From an uncultured Senegalimassilia sp. (GTDB lineage: Bacteria; Actinomycetota; Coriobacteriia; Coriobacteriales; Eggerthellaceae): DNA of 64,000 bases. The position numbers were made by a program, and so were the translations under genes. Location of the stretch: contig CAKUJT010000003.1 of NCBI GenBank assembly GCA_934661765.1, positions 30,861 through 94,860 on the forward strand, given 5' to 3'. This document shows positions 1-8,721 of this stretch, in pieces (the first letter of the stretch is position 1; every line of letters begins with the position of its first letter). The notes under the pieces were generated by a model that was not told the DNA's origin, searched no databases, and worked only from the letters and a program-made list of their open reading frames with translations.

Positions 1-201
1 GACTTGTTGCCGTTTCAAACGGTTGAGTTTGAGGGGCATTCGATTCAGGTTCCTGCGCACCCGGAGCGTTTTCTGAGGATGCAGTACGGCGATTACTCGG
101 AGCTCCCCCCGATTCACAAGCGAACGGGGCATGATTTGATTGAATTCGGCAAAACTGATGGCACGGCGGAAACTGATGTGTTGACGGACGGTGATAGATG
201 A
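1..201 (+). CDS. LicD-family phosphotransferase, C-terminal fragment
   Basis: This is the 3' end of a gene that begins upstream of the window. The visible 66 residues contain an F-E-G, V-P, R-F-L, YGDY, LPP and K-R-x-G-H-D series, matching the conserved C-terminus of LicD/FKTN-type phosphotransferases. These attach phosphorylcholine or similar groups to teichoic acids or surface glycans. The stop codon overlaps the next ATG (ATGA), so the two genes are probably co-transcribed. The placement just before an acyltransferase and the dlt operon supports a role in decorating cell-wall polymers. The substrate cannot be read from this fragment. Confidence 0.7.
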   Translation, partial: DLLPFQTVEFEGHSIQVPAHPERFLRMQYGDYSELPPIHKRTGHDLIEFGKTDGTAETDVLTDGDR

Positions 202-1226
202 ACCTGAACATAGTCAGCAAGTATCGAAACGAGATCTACGGTTTTTCAATCATTTGGATTGTCCTATTTCACGGAGTGGCGATTAACCACGTTGATTATT
301 CGTTCGGATATTCGCTTTTGCAACCCATGCAGAGATTTCTTTCCTTGGGAAATGTAGGTGTGGACATCTTCCTTTTCTTATCGGGGGTATGCCTGTATTT
401 TTCGTTTGCGAAAAGCCAAGATTTGTATCTTTTTGCGAAAAAGAGGCTCCTGAGGATCGTCCCTCCCGTTCTAATCGTGTATTCCCTTTACTGGATTGTT
501 CGGTACGGCGTATTCGCCACAGACCCGGTAGGCGTCGTTAGCCGCCTCATGCTTATGCGTTTTTGGCTGACGGGTGATCAAACGATTTACTTCGCCTCGC
601 TGATGCTGGTTCTTTACTTCCTTTATCCGTATATTTATGCATTCTTGTTCTCGGGGAAGAGAAGTGGGTTACGTTTTGTCGTCTTGATGATCGCGGCTTA
701 TAGCGCAGTAGTGACGATTTCCTTGGTTGACCCGAAGTGGTACTCCCTAACCGAGATCGCTCTAACCCGCATACCTGTTTTCATTCTGGGCTCCTATTTT
801 GGGAAATGGGTTTACGAAGGGAGGGTTGTCGGTCGCGTATTCGTGCCGCTAACTTTGATCTGCTCGGTGGCCTTTTTCGCGGTTTTGGATGCTGACTTTC
901 TTAGCGGTCCTATGGAGCGTTTTTTCTATTTGGTCGGCGGTGTCTCTTTGTCGTACACCTTCGCCCTTTTGATGTACGTGCTAGACAACCGAATGCGCTG
1001 TTCGGCCGATTGCCCCCTGCGTCGTGTTTTATCTTTTTTCGGAGTTTTTTCGTTTGAATTGTATTTAGCCCATATCATGGTAAATCAATTATTGCGAATG
1101 CTTCCGCTTTATCAAAAGGGCGATTTTCTGCAGTACCTTATCGTTGCTGTGATTTCGTGCTTTGTCGCGTTGGCGGCTCATAAAGTCACTGATGCGCTTG
1201 CGAAAAAGGCACTGGCACGCAGATAG
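198..1226 (+). CDS. Acyltransferase family 3 (OafA-like) membrane protein
   Basis: This 342-residue protein has about ten hydrophobic segments. Near the N-terminus an FHG motif carries the His expected in acyltransferase-3 proteins, followed by the family-typical GNVGVDIFLFLSG stretch and a KKRLLRIVPP basic loop. The family moves acetyl or similar acyl groups from the cytoplasm onto exported sugars or lipids. The start overlaps the stop of the LicD-like gene. With LicD upstream and dlt downstream, a role in O-acylating wall or surface polysaccharide is likely. The acceptor is unknown. GC content looks lower than in the dlt genes, hinting at a glycan-decoration locus acquired by transfer. Confidence 0.8.
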   Translation: MNLNIVSKYRNEIYGFSIIWIVLFHGVAINHVDYSFGYSLLQPMQRFLSLGNVGVDIFLFLSGVCLYFSFAKSQDLYLFAKKRLLRIVPPVLIVYSLYWIVRYGVFATDPVGVVSRLMLMRFWLTGDQTIYFASLMLVLYFLYPYIYAFLFSGKRSGLRFVVLMIAAYSAVVTISLVDPKWYSLTEIALTRIPVFILGSYFGKWVYEGRVVGRVFVPLTLICSVAFFAVLDADFLSGPMERFFYLVGGVSLSYTFALLMYVLDNRMRCSADCPLRRVLSFFGVFSFELYLAHIMVNQLLRMLPLYQKGDFLQYLIVAVISCFVALAAHKVTDALAKKALARR

Positions 1227-1301
1227 TCGCTTGGTGTCTTTAGGGTGGCTTAAGGAGACTAAGCTCAACTGCCGTCATAATCATAGAAGAAAGAGTCTAT
1301 T

Positions 1302-2954
1302 TTGAAGCTTATCGACCTGCTGCACGGCCATGCCGAAAGCATGCCCGACGCCTGCGCTTTCGTTGCATCCGCTTCGGGCGAGCGCATGACCTACAGTGAG
1401 CTTTGGGAGCGCTCCGGCGCCATCGCGAACATGCTTGCGAACGATGCGCACGATGCGGGGACGAGCGCATGCGAAACCCATGAAGCCGTCAAAGCACCCG
1501 TAGTTGTCTACGGCCACAAGTCGCCGTTGATGCTTGCGTCGTTCATCGGCTGCCTGCGCGCGGGCCGCGCCTATGTGCCCGTCGACGTGCACTCCGTTCC
1601 TGCCGAGCGCGTGGCATCCATCGTCTCGCAGGTGCGCGCTGCATCGGGCCGCGCTACCGTGCTTGCTGCAGAGCCGCTGCCTGAAGCAGCCCTCGCCCAC
1701 GCCAACCGCGTCGTCGCGCCCGAAGAACTTTCCGCCATCGCCCTTGATGCTGCGAGCGTGCGGGCAGGCATCGACCCCGAATCTTGCGTGTCGGGCGAAG
1801 ACCCGGCCTATATCATCTTCACCTCCGGCTCCACCGGCACTCCCAAGGGCGTCGTCGTCACCGCCTCGTGCGTGGACAACTTCTTCCCCTGGGCGCTTTC
1901 GGTGGCCGGCGTCGAAAGCCCTGGCATCCGCTTTCTGAACCAGGCGCCGTTTTCGTTCGACCTGTCGGTCTACGAGCTGTCCATGTCGCTCGCAAGCGGC
2001 GGCCAGCTGCTTGCCATGGAGAAAGCTACGCTCGACCGCGCAGCCGACATGCTGGCATTTCTTGGACAGACCGACCCGCACGTGTGGGTCTCCACCCCCT
2101 CGTTCGCTGAGATGTGCCTTGCCAATGAAAGCTTCAATAACAGCCTTATGCCGTCGCTTTCCGTGATGCTGTTCTGCGGCGAAGCGCTGCCCAATCCAGT
2201 TGCCGCGGTTCTCACGGAGCGCTTCCCCAGCGTACGCATCGTTAACTCCTACGGTCCCACCGAATCCACCGTTGCTGTGGCCGCTGTGGACGTTAACGAA
2301 AAGATGTGCGCTTCTCCCGACCCGCTGCCGGTGGGCCGCCCGCGCCCCGGCACCCTCATTCGCGTGATGGACCCCGCCACGGGTGAGGAGCTTCCGCAGG
2401 GTGAGTGGGGCGAGGTCGTCATCGCGGGCGACACGGTGGCGAAGGGCTACCTGGGCCGCGAGGACCTGACCTGCGCCGTGTTCGGCGAGGAAGCCGCCGA
2501 CTGGCTGCCCGTGAGCGAAGGCGCTGCAACCCCGAATGAGCCCGCGCCCGCAGCCCGCGCCGTGCGCACGTACCGCACGGGCGACGAGGGCATGATGGGC
2601 GAGGACGGCCTGCTGCGCTTCCGCGGGAGGCTGGACCTCCAGGTGAAGCTGAACGGCTACCGCCTTGAGCTCGGCGAGATCGAGGACGCGCTGCGCGCCC
2701 TGCCCGAGGTGGCCGCCGCCGCGGTCGTCGCCGCCCACAAGAACGGCAAGGTATCGCACTTGGTCGCGCACGTCGTGAGCGCGGGGCCTCGCGAGCAGTC
2801 CGACTTCAGGTGCGGCCTGGCGCTGAAGGACGCGCTCAAGGCGCGCCTGCCCCACTACATGATCCCCAAGAAGGTCGTCTTCGACGAGGCGCTTCCCATG
2901 ACGCCCAACGGCAAGCTCGACCGCCGCGCCCTGACCGCGCGCGAGGACGGCTAG
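1302..2954 (+). CDS. dltA: D-alanine--D-alanyl carrier protein ligase DltA
   Basis: This adenylation enzyme activates D-alanine with ATP and loads it on the phosphopantetheine of DltC. Visible signatures of the ANL superfamily are the P-loop-like TSGSTGTPKG (about residues 174-183), NSYGPTE, YRTGDEG, GRLDLQVKLNGYRLELGEIE and the C-terminal catalytic-lysine motif NGKLDR. At 550 residues it is somewhat longer than the usual ~500. A stop codon sits in frame at 1284, so the TTG at 1302 is the only reasonable early start; AGAAAGAG lies just upstream. It is the first gene of dltABCXD and is separated from dltB by only 6 bases. Confidence 0.93.
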   Translation: MKLIDLLHGHAESMPDACAFVASASGERMTYSELWERSGAIANMLANDAHDAGTSACETHEAVKAPVVVYGHKSPLMLASFIGCLRAGRAYVPVDVHSVPAERVASIVSQVRAASGRATVLAAEPLPEAALAHANRVVAPEELSAIALDAASVRAGIDPESCVSGEDPAYIIFTSGSTGTPKGVVVTASCVDNFFPWALSVAGVESPGIRFLNQAPFSFDLSVYELSMSLASGGQLLAMEKATLDRAADMLAFLGQTDPHVWVSTPSFAEMCLANESFNNSLMPSLSVMLFCGEALPNPVAAVLTERFPSVRIVNSYGPTESTVAVAAVDVNEKMCASPDPLPVGRPRPGTLIRVMDPATGEELPQGEWGEVVIAGDTVAKGYLGREDLTCAVFGEEAADWLPVSEGAATPNEPAPAARAVRTYRTGDEGMMGEDGLLRFRGRLDLQVKLNGYRLELGEIEDALRALPEVAAAAVVAAHKNGKVSHLVAHVVSAGPREQSDFRCGLALKDALKARLPHYMIPKKVVFDEALPMTPNGKLDRRALTAREDG

Positions 2955-2960
2955 GCCACC

Positions 2961-4145
2961 ATGGGCTTCTACACCTCCCCCTCGTTCTTCGCGATGCTGG
3001 CGGTCGCCGTCGTCCCCGCAGCCGTGCTCGGCCTTCTGGGCCGCAGCATTCGCGGCTACGGCATGCTGGCCAGCGTCGTGTTCCTGGCGTTCCTGTTCGC
3101 GGGGTCCCCCGCCGAGCTTGCCGCGTTCGCGCTGTTCCTGGCGGCGGCGGGTCTGGCCGAGTTCATCACGCTGCGCGCCTTCGCGCACGGCGGGAAGTCG
3201 GTCCCGCTGTACCTGTTCGCGCTGGCGCTCACCCTGGCGCCGCTTATCTGCTGCAAGGCGGGCGGGTTGTTCGGGCACCAGAATCTGCTGGGCTTCGCGG
3301 GCATCTCGTACCTGACGTTCAAGGCGGTGCAGGTTGTCATCGAGACGCGCGATGGCCTGATCAAGGCCATGTCGCCGCTGGACTGGCTGTACTTCGTCTG
3401 CTTCTTCCCCGTGTTCACGTCGGGGCCAATCGACCGATCGCGCCGCTTCGTCGAGGACGCCCACAGGCGCTGGACCCGCGAGGAGTACGCCGACCTGCTC
3501 TCGCGCGGCCTGCTGCTCCTGCTTGCGGGCGCGGTCTACCAGATGGTGCTCGCCACCATCGCGGGCGGGTGGTACTCGCCGGCTGCCGTGGGGTCGGGTC
3601 CGGCGCTCGCCGAGGCGGCCGAGCAGGTGAAGGACGCGTGGGCGTTCGGCCTGTTCATGTTCTTCAACTTCGCCGGCTACTCGATGATGGCAGTGGGCGC
3701 CAGCTACTGCTTCGGCATCCGCACGCCGCGCAACTTCCGCGCGCCGTTCGCCGCCGTCGACATCAAGGACTTCTGGAACCGCTGGCACATCACGCTGTCG
3801 TTCTGGCTGCGCGACTTCGTGTTCATGCGGTTCGTCCGTTCCGCCGCCCGGCACAAGTGGTTCAAGAGCCGCCTGACTGGCGCGTGCATGGGCTACGTCG
3901 TGAACATGGGTCTCATGGGCGCCTGGCACGGGCTGACGCCCGAGTACCTGGCGTACGGCCTGTTCCACGGCGTGCTGCTGGCTGCCACCGACGCCTTCCA
4001 AAAGAAGTCGTCGTTCTATAAGAAGTATAAGAATGAGCTGTGGTTCAAGGCGCTGTCTTGGTTCGTCACCATCAATCTGGTGATGCTGGGATTCGCTATC
4101 TTCAGCGGGCAAGTCACAACCGTTTTGAAAGGATTGGGATTATGA
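2961..4145 (+). CDS. dltB: D-alanyl transfer membrane protein DltB (MBOAT)
   Basis: This 394-residue membrane-bound O-acyltransferase moves D-alanine from DltC across or at the membrane toward teichoic acid. Many hydrophobic segments are visible. The MBOAT signature includes the W-H-I-T-L-S-F-W-L-R-D-F loop and the catalytic-His region GAWHGLTPEYLAYGLFHG near residues 316-333. The stop overlaps the dltC start (ATGA), so translation is probably coupled. The neighbours dltA and dltC make the assignment firm. Confidence 0.93.
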   Translation: MGFYTSPSFFAMLAVAVVPAAVLGLLGRSIRGYGMLASVVFLAFLFAGSPAELAAFALFLAAAGLAEFITLRAFAHGGKSVPLYLFALALTLAPLICCKAGGLFGHQNLLGFAGISYLTFKAVQVVIETRDGLIKAMSPLDWLYFVCFFPVFTSGPIDRSRRFVEDAHRRWTREEYADLLSRGLLLLLAGAVYQMVLATIAGGWYSPAAVGSGPALAEAAEQVKDAWAFGLFMFFNFAGYSMMAVGASYCFGIRTPRNFRAPFAAVDIKDFWNRWHITLSFWLRDFVFMRFVRSAARHKWFKSRLTGACMGYVVNMGLMGAWHGLTPEYLAYGLFHGVLLAATDAFQKKSSFYKKYKNELWFKALSWFVTINLVMLGFAIFSGQVTTVLKGLGL

Positions 4146-4396
4146 GCGAGATTGATATGAACGACATCGAAGAGCGCGCGCTGGCGCTGCTTGAGGACGT
4201 GTGCGCCGACGAGGCCGTGCGCGAGGAGAGGGACATTGACCTGTTCGATGCCGGCCTGCTTGACTCGATGGGCGCCATCGAGCTTCTGGTGGGTATCGAG
4301 ACCGAGTTCGGCGTGTTCATTGCCCCCACCGAGGTGGAGCGCGAGGAAATGAACACGGTGAACCTTATCATTCATCAGATCGAGGCAAGGCTCTAG
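4142..4396 (+). CDS. dltC: D-alanyl carrier protein DltC
   Basis: This 84-residue acyl-carrier protein holds D-alanine on a 4'-phosphopantetheine arm. The attachment serine lies in FDAGLLDSMGAIELL (Ser at about residue 40), the classic DltC context. The start is set by the ATGA overlap with dltB. Length and acidic composition are normal for the family. It is the substrate carrier linking DltA (loading) with DltB (transfer). Confidence 0.94.
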   Translation: MSEIDMNDIEERALALLEDVCADEAVREERDIDLFDAGLLDSMGAIELLVGIETEFGVFIAPTEVEREEMNTVNLIIHQIEARL

Positions 4397-4398
4397 CT

Positions 4399-4671
4399 AT
4401 GGCCGACGATTTCGGCAGAGGATCCGCCCCTGCCCCCAAGAAGAAAGCTGCCAGGCCGGTGCCGAAAAGCGCCCTCACGAAACGCTACGACGCCCTGAAG
4501 GAGCGTGTCTGGGCCGGTGCGGCCAAAGTTCGCACAACCTTCTTCAGCGACTCGTGGTCGGGCGCCGCGATGTGGCTTTGTGCCGTTCTGACGATGATCG
4601 CCATTCTTCTTTGGTTTTTCTTCTTCTCGGATTACGGCACGCCGGCCGAGCCCATCTACGAAGGGTTCTAG
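4399..4671 (+). CDS. DltX-like single-pass membrane protein
   Basis: This 90-residue protein has a basic, Ala/Pro/Lys-rich cytoplasmic N-terminus and one membrane segment (about residues 54-76, ending LLWFFFF). Its short C-terminal tail ends PIYEGF. Known DltX proteins are ~50-residue single-pass proteins whose C-terminus ends in an I-Y-x-x-F motif that works with DltB in D-alanine transfer. The I-Y-x-x-F ending and the dlt location support that role. It differs from Firmicutes DltX in its longer N-terminus and its position between dltC and dltD rather than before dltA. Assignment rests on motif plus context, not overall similarity. Confidence 0.65.
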   Translation: MADDFGRGSAPAPKKKAARPVPKSALTKRYDALKERVWAGAAKVRTTFFSDSWSGAAMWLCAVLTMIAILLWFFFFSDYGTPAEPIYEGF

Positions 4672-4674
4672 ACA

Positions 4675-5886
4675 ATGTTGAAAAGATTCGCTGCTCTGTT
4701 TGCTGCGGCATTGACCGTGGGGATTCTATTTTGTTTCATTTCGAATACATCTTTCTTTTCGTGGGAGTCCATCGTGCGCGGCAAGCCGCTGGTTTTCTAT
4801 TCGTCCACGGAGCAGTTGAAAAACATCGATTTTCAGCGAGCCTGTTACGAAGAGCGTGTTCGCGAGGGTGACAACCCCGTGCTGGTGTTCGGCTCGTCCG
4901 AGTTTTCTCCTAGAGAAGGAAGCCCGTTCTATCCTGCTCAGTTCTGGACGAATCACAATTACGGAATGGACATCCAATCCGAAGGGCGCGCTTACTTCAC
5001 CTCGTTGTGGGATGCCGTTCAGGTTGGGGCGATGTCCTCTTTCGTCGAGGATGACCGCCGCAAAGTCGTTATCATACCGTCTCTCACATGGTTCCTGAAT
5101 GCCACCAAGTATGGCAACGACAAAAAGCAAATCAGCTTTTCGCAGTCGACCTTGCATGCGTTTGAGGGAAACCCCGATATCCCTGATTCCTTAAAGGCTG
5201 AGATTCGGCAACGGCTTGAGCTCTACGGCGTCCTCGATTCGGCTGACGAGGGTTTCTCTCGGCTTGACTCGGTGGTAGATGATTTCGACGAGTCTGCTTC
5301 CCAATCGATTTCCGATATTCGCCTGAGGTGGAAGACGCTGCTTGAACCCGATCGGGTTGACAAGCGCAATTTCAAAAACGAAGGCTCCCATTCTCAGCCT
5401 TTACCTAGCACCAGGTTCGGCGAGCTTAAAACTCCCGATTGGGAGAAGATCATTGAGGATTCGCAAGGGCGAACTATTAGCAAATCGTCTAACGAGTTCG
5501 GCTTTGAGGATTCGTGGTACAAGAACGGGTTCGAAAAGTGGTTGAAATCAACTGAGAAATGGGATGTTGATTCTTCGAATTACTTCAATGAGAGCGAATT
5601 TGAAGAATTCGAATGGTTCCTTCAGATTTGCAAGAACTGCGACATCGATGTTTCGGTGGTAATTACGCCTGTTAATGCAGAAGCATGGGATTTATCCCCG
5701 ATCGACGCCTCAGTCCGAAAGGCGTATTACGAGCGTCTTAGCACAACGGCGTTGGAGTACGGTGCTGCTCTTTCGGACTTGTCTGCATATGAAGACGATC
5801 CTTATTTCTGCAGGGATTATCATCACCCCTCGGAGTACGGATGGTCGATAATCAACAAGGCTATCTATGATTTCTATTACAAATAG
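4675..5886 (+). CDS. dltD: D-alanyl transfer protein DltD
   Basis: This 403-residue protein has an N-terminal membrane anchor (residues ~5-24) and an extracellular SGNH-like domain. The nucleophile motif is VLVFGSSEFSP, equivalent to the GSSEL of characterised DltD. A C-terminal Asp/His pair appears in RDYHHPSEYGW, and the PSLTWFLN loop resembles the conserved substrate-site region. DltD completes D-alanylation of lipoteichoic or wall teichoic acid outside the membrane. It closes the dlt operon and is followed by a terminator-like hairpin. The middle (residues ~180-280) looks variable and acidic. Confidence 0.9.
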   Translation: MLKRFAALFAAALTVGILFCFISNTSFFSWESIVRGKPLVFYSSTEQLKNIDFQRACYEERVREGDNPVLVFGSSEFSPREGSPFYPAQFWTNHNYGMDIQSEGRAYFTSLWDAVQVGAMSSFVEDDRRKVVIIPSLTWFLNATKYGNDKKQISFSQSTLHAFEGNPDIPDSLKAEIRQRLELYGVLDSADEGFSRLDSVVDDFDESASQSISDIRLRWKTLLEPDRVDKRNFKNEGSHSQPLPSTRFGELKTPDWEKIIEDSQGRTISKSSNEFGFEDSWYKNGFEKWLKSTEKWDVDSSNYFNESEFEEFEWFLQICKNCDIDVSVVITPVNAEAWDLSPIDASVRKAYYERLSTTALEYGAALSDLSAYEDDPYFCRDYHHPSEYGWSIINKAIYDFYYK

Positions 5887-5917
5887 ACATGCTTAGTGGT
5901 TTTATACGCTGATGATG

Positions 5918-5967
5918 TCCCCGCATCCGCCAAAAGAGTTTGTTATTTTGGAGCATGCGGGGATTTT
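5918..5967 (+). terminator. Terminator-like hairpin after dltD
   Basis: TCCCCGCAT (5918-5926) pairs with ATGCGGGGA (5955-5963). An inner CCAAAA/TTTTGG stem and a short T run follow. The position 31 bases after the dltD stop fits an operon terminator. The rest of the gap to 6195 shows no convincing gene. Confidence 0.5.
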
Positions 5968-6195
5968 GCTGTGCTCGGAGGGGCTTGGCGGATGTTGCGC
6001 TGCTTTCTCGTTTGGTATTTAGGGGCTATTGGGGGTGTTCGGGGATGCGGGCATTTCCTTACCGCGTATTGGGGAATAGTGCACTCGGTCCGGTTATGCT
6101 CGCTTTCTGGCTGATGTGCTCTCGCTGTCGTTTGCTTGCGCCAACGATGCTATGATTCAAGGGTTTTAGCCGATTTGGAAAGGGTCTTTCACGTC

Positions 6196-7515
6196 ATGGG
6201 AAGCCGGGAGCAGCAAACTCGACAAGGGCATATGTCGAAGCCTCGCCATATGCGGGCGCAGGCGCCGCAACGCGCGGCTGGTATGCCTGATACGTCTGCG
6301 CGACATGGTATCCATGTGCCGAAGGGGCCTGCTCGCCCTGGCGGCGCGCTTGCCCATTCTGCGTCTGGGGCCCACGTCGCGCAGCATTCTCGCAGCGCTT
6401 CGGCGCAGGGCGCCCATGCCGGCGCTCGAGGGGCTGCGGGCAATGTGCAGCCGCCCGCTCCTTCGCATTGGAATTCCCGGGCAGCGTATATCGAGCTTGC
6501 TCGCAAAAGGCGTCGAAGCCGCTTGCTTAAGCGCATCGGCTTGTCCGTGTTGGCTGTTATTCTCGTGTGCGTTTTCGCTGTTGGCGGCTATGGTTTATGG
6601 TTCTCCCATCAGCTTAACAACGCGCTTTCCATGGGAGCAGAACAAGATAATGCGGTGAGTAGCGCTCTGACTCCGGTCGAGAGCGGTCAGCCGTTCTATG
6701 TGTTGGTTTTGGGTTCCGATTCGCGCGAGGGGTCGGGTACTTCCGACAAAGCTGCGGAATCCGGTGACAACCAGCGTTCCGATGTGATGATCCTTATGCG
6801 CGTGGACGCTTCCAACAAGCAGATCACCATGGTCACGGTGCCGCGCGATACCCCGTACCGAACGTCGGACGGGCAGTTGGTGAAGATCAACGAGGCATAC
6901 AACATCGGCGGCGCGCCTGAATCCATTAAGGCCGTGTCGCAGCTGACGGGCGTCAACATCTCCCATTACGCGGAGGTGCATTTCTCCGAGTTGCAAGACA
7001 TCGTGGACAAGCTCGGCGGCGTCGAAGTGAACGTCGACATCCAACTTTCGTACCAGGACGCCTTGACGGGGGAGACGGTGACGCTTGAGCCGGGCACGCA
7101 GGTGCTCAACGGCCAGCAGGCGCAGCTGTTCGCCCGCGCGCGCCACGAATACAAGGTCGATCAGGACAAACACCGCCAGGACAACGTTCGCCAACTTGCC
7201 CTTGCCATCATGAACAAGGTGCTGAGCGAACCCGTCTACCAGATGCCGAACACCATCTTGAGCGTTGCGGGGTTCGTGGGGACCGACATGCGCACCTCGG
7301 ACATCGTGTCGCTGGCGCTGGCGTTTTCGGATGGCTCGGGCAGCATGACGGTGTACAGCGTTTCCGGCCCCTCGAAGGGCGATTTCAACGAAGAAGCCGG
7401 CGGTTTGTGGCTGTGCTACGAGAATACTGAGGGCTGGAGCGCTATCATGAGCGTAGTCGATGGGGGAGGGAACCCCAAGGATATCGATGTGGATTCAACG
7501 GCGATTATCCCGTAA
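6196..7515 (+). CDS. LCP (LytR-CpsA-Psr) family cell-wall polymer ligase
   Basis: This protein of 439 residues (from the ATG at 6196) has a disordered Ala/Gly/Gln-rich cytoplasmic N-terminus and one membrane helix (LSVLAVILVCVFAVGGYG). The external LCP domain includes FYVLVLGSDSR, RSDVMILMRVD, VPRDTPYR, KINEAYNIGG and DKLGGVEVNVD. LCP enzymes transfer undecaprenyl-linked polymers such as teichoic acids or capsule onto peptidoglycan. GGAAAGGG at 6177-6184 favours 6196; an ATG at 6232 is possible. It lies between dlt and a second LCP gene, so this is a wall-polymer region. Confidence 0.88.
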   Translation: MGSREQQTRQGHMSKPRHMRAQAPQRAAGMPDTSARHGIHVPKGPARPGGALAHSASGAHVAQHSRSASAQGAHAGARGAAGNVQPPAPSHWNSRAAYIELARKRRRSRLLKRIGLSVLAVILVCVFAVGGYGLWFSHQLNNALSMGAEQDNAVSSALTPVESGQPFYVLVLGSDSREGSGTSDKAAESGDNQRSDVMILMRVDASNKQITMVTVPRDTPYRTSDGQLVKINEAYNIGGAPESIKAVSQLTGVNISHYAEVHFSELQDIVDKLGGVEVNVDIQLSYQDALTGETVTLEPGTQVLNGQQAQLFARARHEYKVDQDKHRQDNVRQLALAIMNKVLSEPVYQMPNTILSVAGFVGTDMRTSDIVSLALAFSDGSGSMTVYSVSGPSKGDFNEEAGGLWLCYENTEGWSAIMSVVDGGGNPKDIDVDSTAIIP

Positions 7516-7541
7516 GGGGTTATGGTCAGAAAGGAAGGGAA

Positions 7542-8513
7542 ATGAAGGTAGGGAAAAGGATTTTGGCGGTCGCCTCGTGCTGCGTGCTTGCGCTGTGCAT
7601 GTTGGCCGGCTGCCAAAAGAAGGCCAGCGAGCCTGTTCATCAGGATGAGGCCCTTGAGGCTTCCGATAGCGTGCAGACCGCGAAGGCTGAAACCGAGCCG
7701 TTCTACGTTATGGTGGTCGGCAACGACTCGCGTACGGGCACGGTCGAGATCACGAAGCCGGAGTACTCCGACGGCACCGGGCGCAGCGACGTGCTGATGC
7801 TGGTGCGCGTGGACCCGAAAACCTACAAGGTGTCCCTGATCTCGGTTCCTCGCGATACGTGTACCGAGTACAACGGCCAGAAGATGAAGCTCAACGAGGT
7901 GTACCACGTCGGCGGCGTCAAAGAGCTTGAGAAGGAAGTCGCCAAGCTCACCGGCGTCACCCCGAAGTATTACATGGACATGGACTTCGTGCAGTTCGAG
8001 AAATTCGTCGACCAGCTTGGCGGCGTGACGGCGAACGTGCCCATCAACATGCAGCTGGTGGATATCGTCTCGGGTGACAAGATTGCCCTGAACGCTGGCA
8101 CGCAGGAGCTGAACGGCCCCGAGGCGCTTGTGCTGGCTCGTTCCCGTAAGCAGTATGCGAACGACCTGGACGCCTGCCGTCAGATTCAGGATAGGCAGCT
8201 GGTGCAGGTCGGCATCGAGCAGGTTGCCGCTGATCCGTTGAATGCGGCGCTGCACGTGCAGGCGCTCATCGACAACTGCGATACCGATTGGGCTACGGCC
8301 AACCTGATCGAGACGGTGAAGGCTTTCGCCCAGAATGCGGACAAGATCACCTTCGTCTCCGGCACGGGCCCGTACCAGGGCGATATCGATCCTGATATCA
8401 ACCTGTGGCTTGCGGATCGCGATGAGGCCACGTGGGCCAAGATTATCTCGACGGTCGAAGCGGGTGGCGACCCTGAAACGATCGTGGCATCCCCGAACGT
8501 TGCGGCTGCCTAA
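7542..8513 (+). CDS. LCP-family lipoprotein
   Basis: This 323-residue protein opens with a lipoprotein signal ending LAGC (lipobox Cys at residue 24), so it is membrane-anchored by lipid rather than by the helix used in its neighbour. The LCP domain shows FYVMVVGNDSR, GRSDVLMLVRVD, VPRDTCTEY, KLNEVYHVGG and DQLGGVTANVP. AAAGGAAGGG precedes the ATG. It is a paralogue of the preceding gene, 26 bases away. A lipoprotein form of LCP is less common than the usual single-pass form. Confidence 0.87.
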   Translation: MKVGKRILAVASCCVLALCMLAGCQKKASEPVHQDEALEASDSVQTAKAETEPFYVMVVGNDSRTGTVEITKPEYSDGTGRSDVLMLVRVDPKTYKVSLISVPRDTCTEYNGQKMKLNEVYHVGGVKELEKEVAKLTGVTPKYYMDMDFVQFEKFVDQLGGVTANVPINMQLVDIVSGDKIALNAGTQELNGPEALVLARSRKQYANDLDACRQIQDRQLVQVGIEQVAADPLNAALHVQALIDNCDTDWATANLIETVKAFAQNADKITFVSGTGPYQGDIDPDINLWLADRDEATWAKIISTVEAGGDPETIVASPNVAAA

Positions 8514-8532
8514 GGTCATCGGATAGAAGAAG

Positions 8533-8569
8533 CGAAGCGCGGTGCTGGCATATGCTGCACCGCGCTTCG
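8533..8569. terminator. Convergent terminator hairpin
   Basis: A perfect 13-bp stem (8533-8545 with 8557-8569) has an 11-base loop and is followed by TTGTTGTT. It sits 20 bases after the second LCP gene. It lies between convergent genes and may act mainly on the rightward transcript. Confidence 0.7.
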
Positions 8570-8709
8570 TTGTTGTTGGGGCGCTTTTGAGGCTGGTCGC
8601 GGTGTTGACGCTTCGCGCGGGGGTTTCCGCTGGGAGTCTTCGCTTGCCACCGGGCGATGCGCCGGCGTACCCGCTGAGCAGGCGTTGGTGCTTAGCGTGC
8701 GGGTCTTCG

Positions 8710-8721
8710 CCCCCCCCCCCC
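8710..8721. repeat. Run of 12 cytosines at the HPt gene end
   Basis: Twelve consecutive C residues end in the stop codon (CTA on the plus strand) of the leftward HPt gene. The run is outside the coding part except for one base, so slippage would not change the protein. Confidence 0.95.

Noticed and set aside
1281..4112. A very long leftward open frame opposite dltA/dltB
   Set aside because: It is antisense to well-supported genes, has Arg/His/Gln-rich translation typical of GC-rich shadow frames, and no family motif.
5896..6155. Short rightward frames between dltD and the LCP gene
   Set aside because: No ribosome-binding site or recognisable protein pattern; they overlap the terminator hairpin.
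8710..8721. C12 tract as a phase-variation switch
   Set aside because: It lies at and after the stop codon, with no effect on any reading frame seen.
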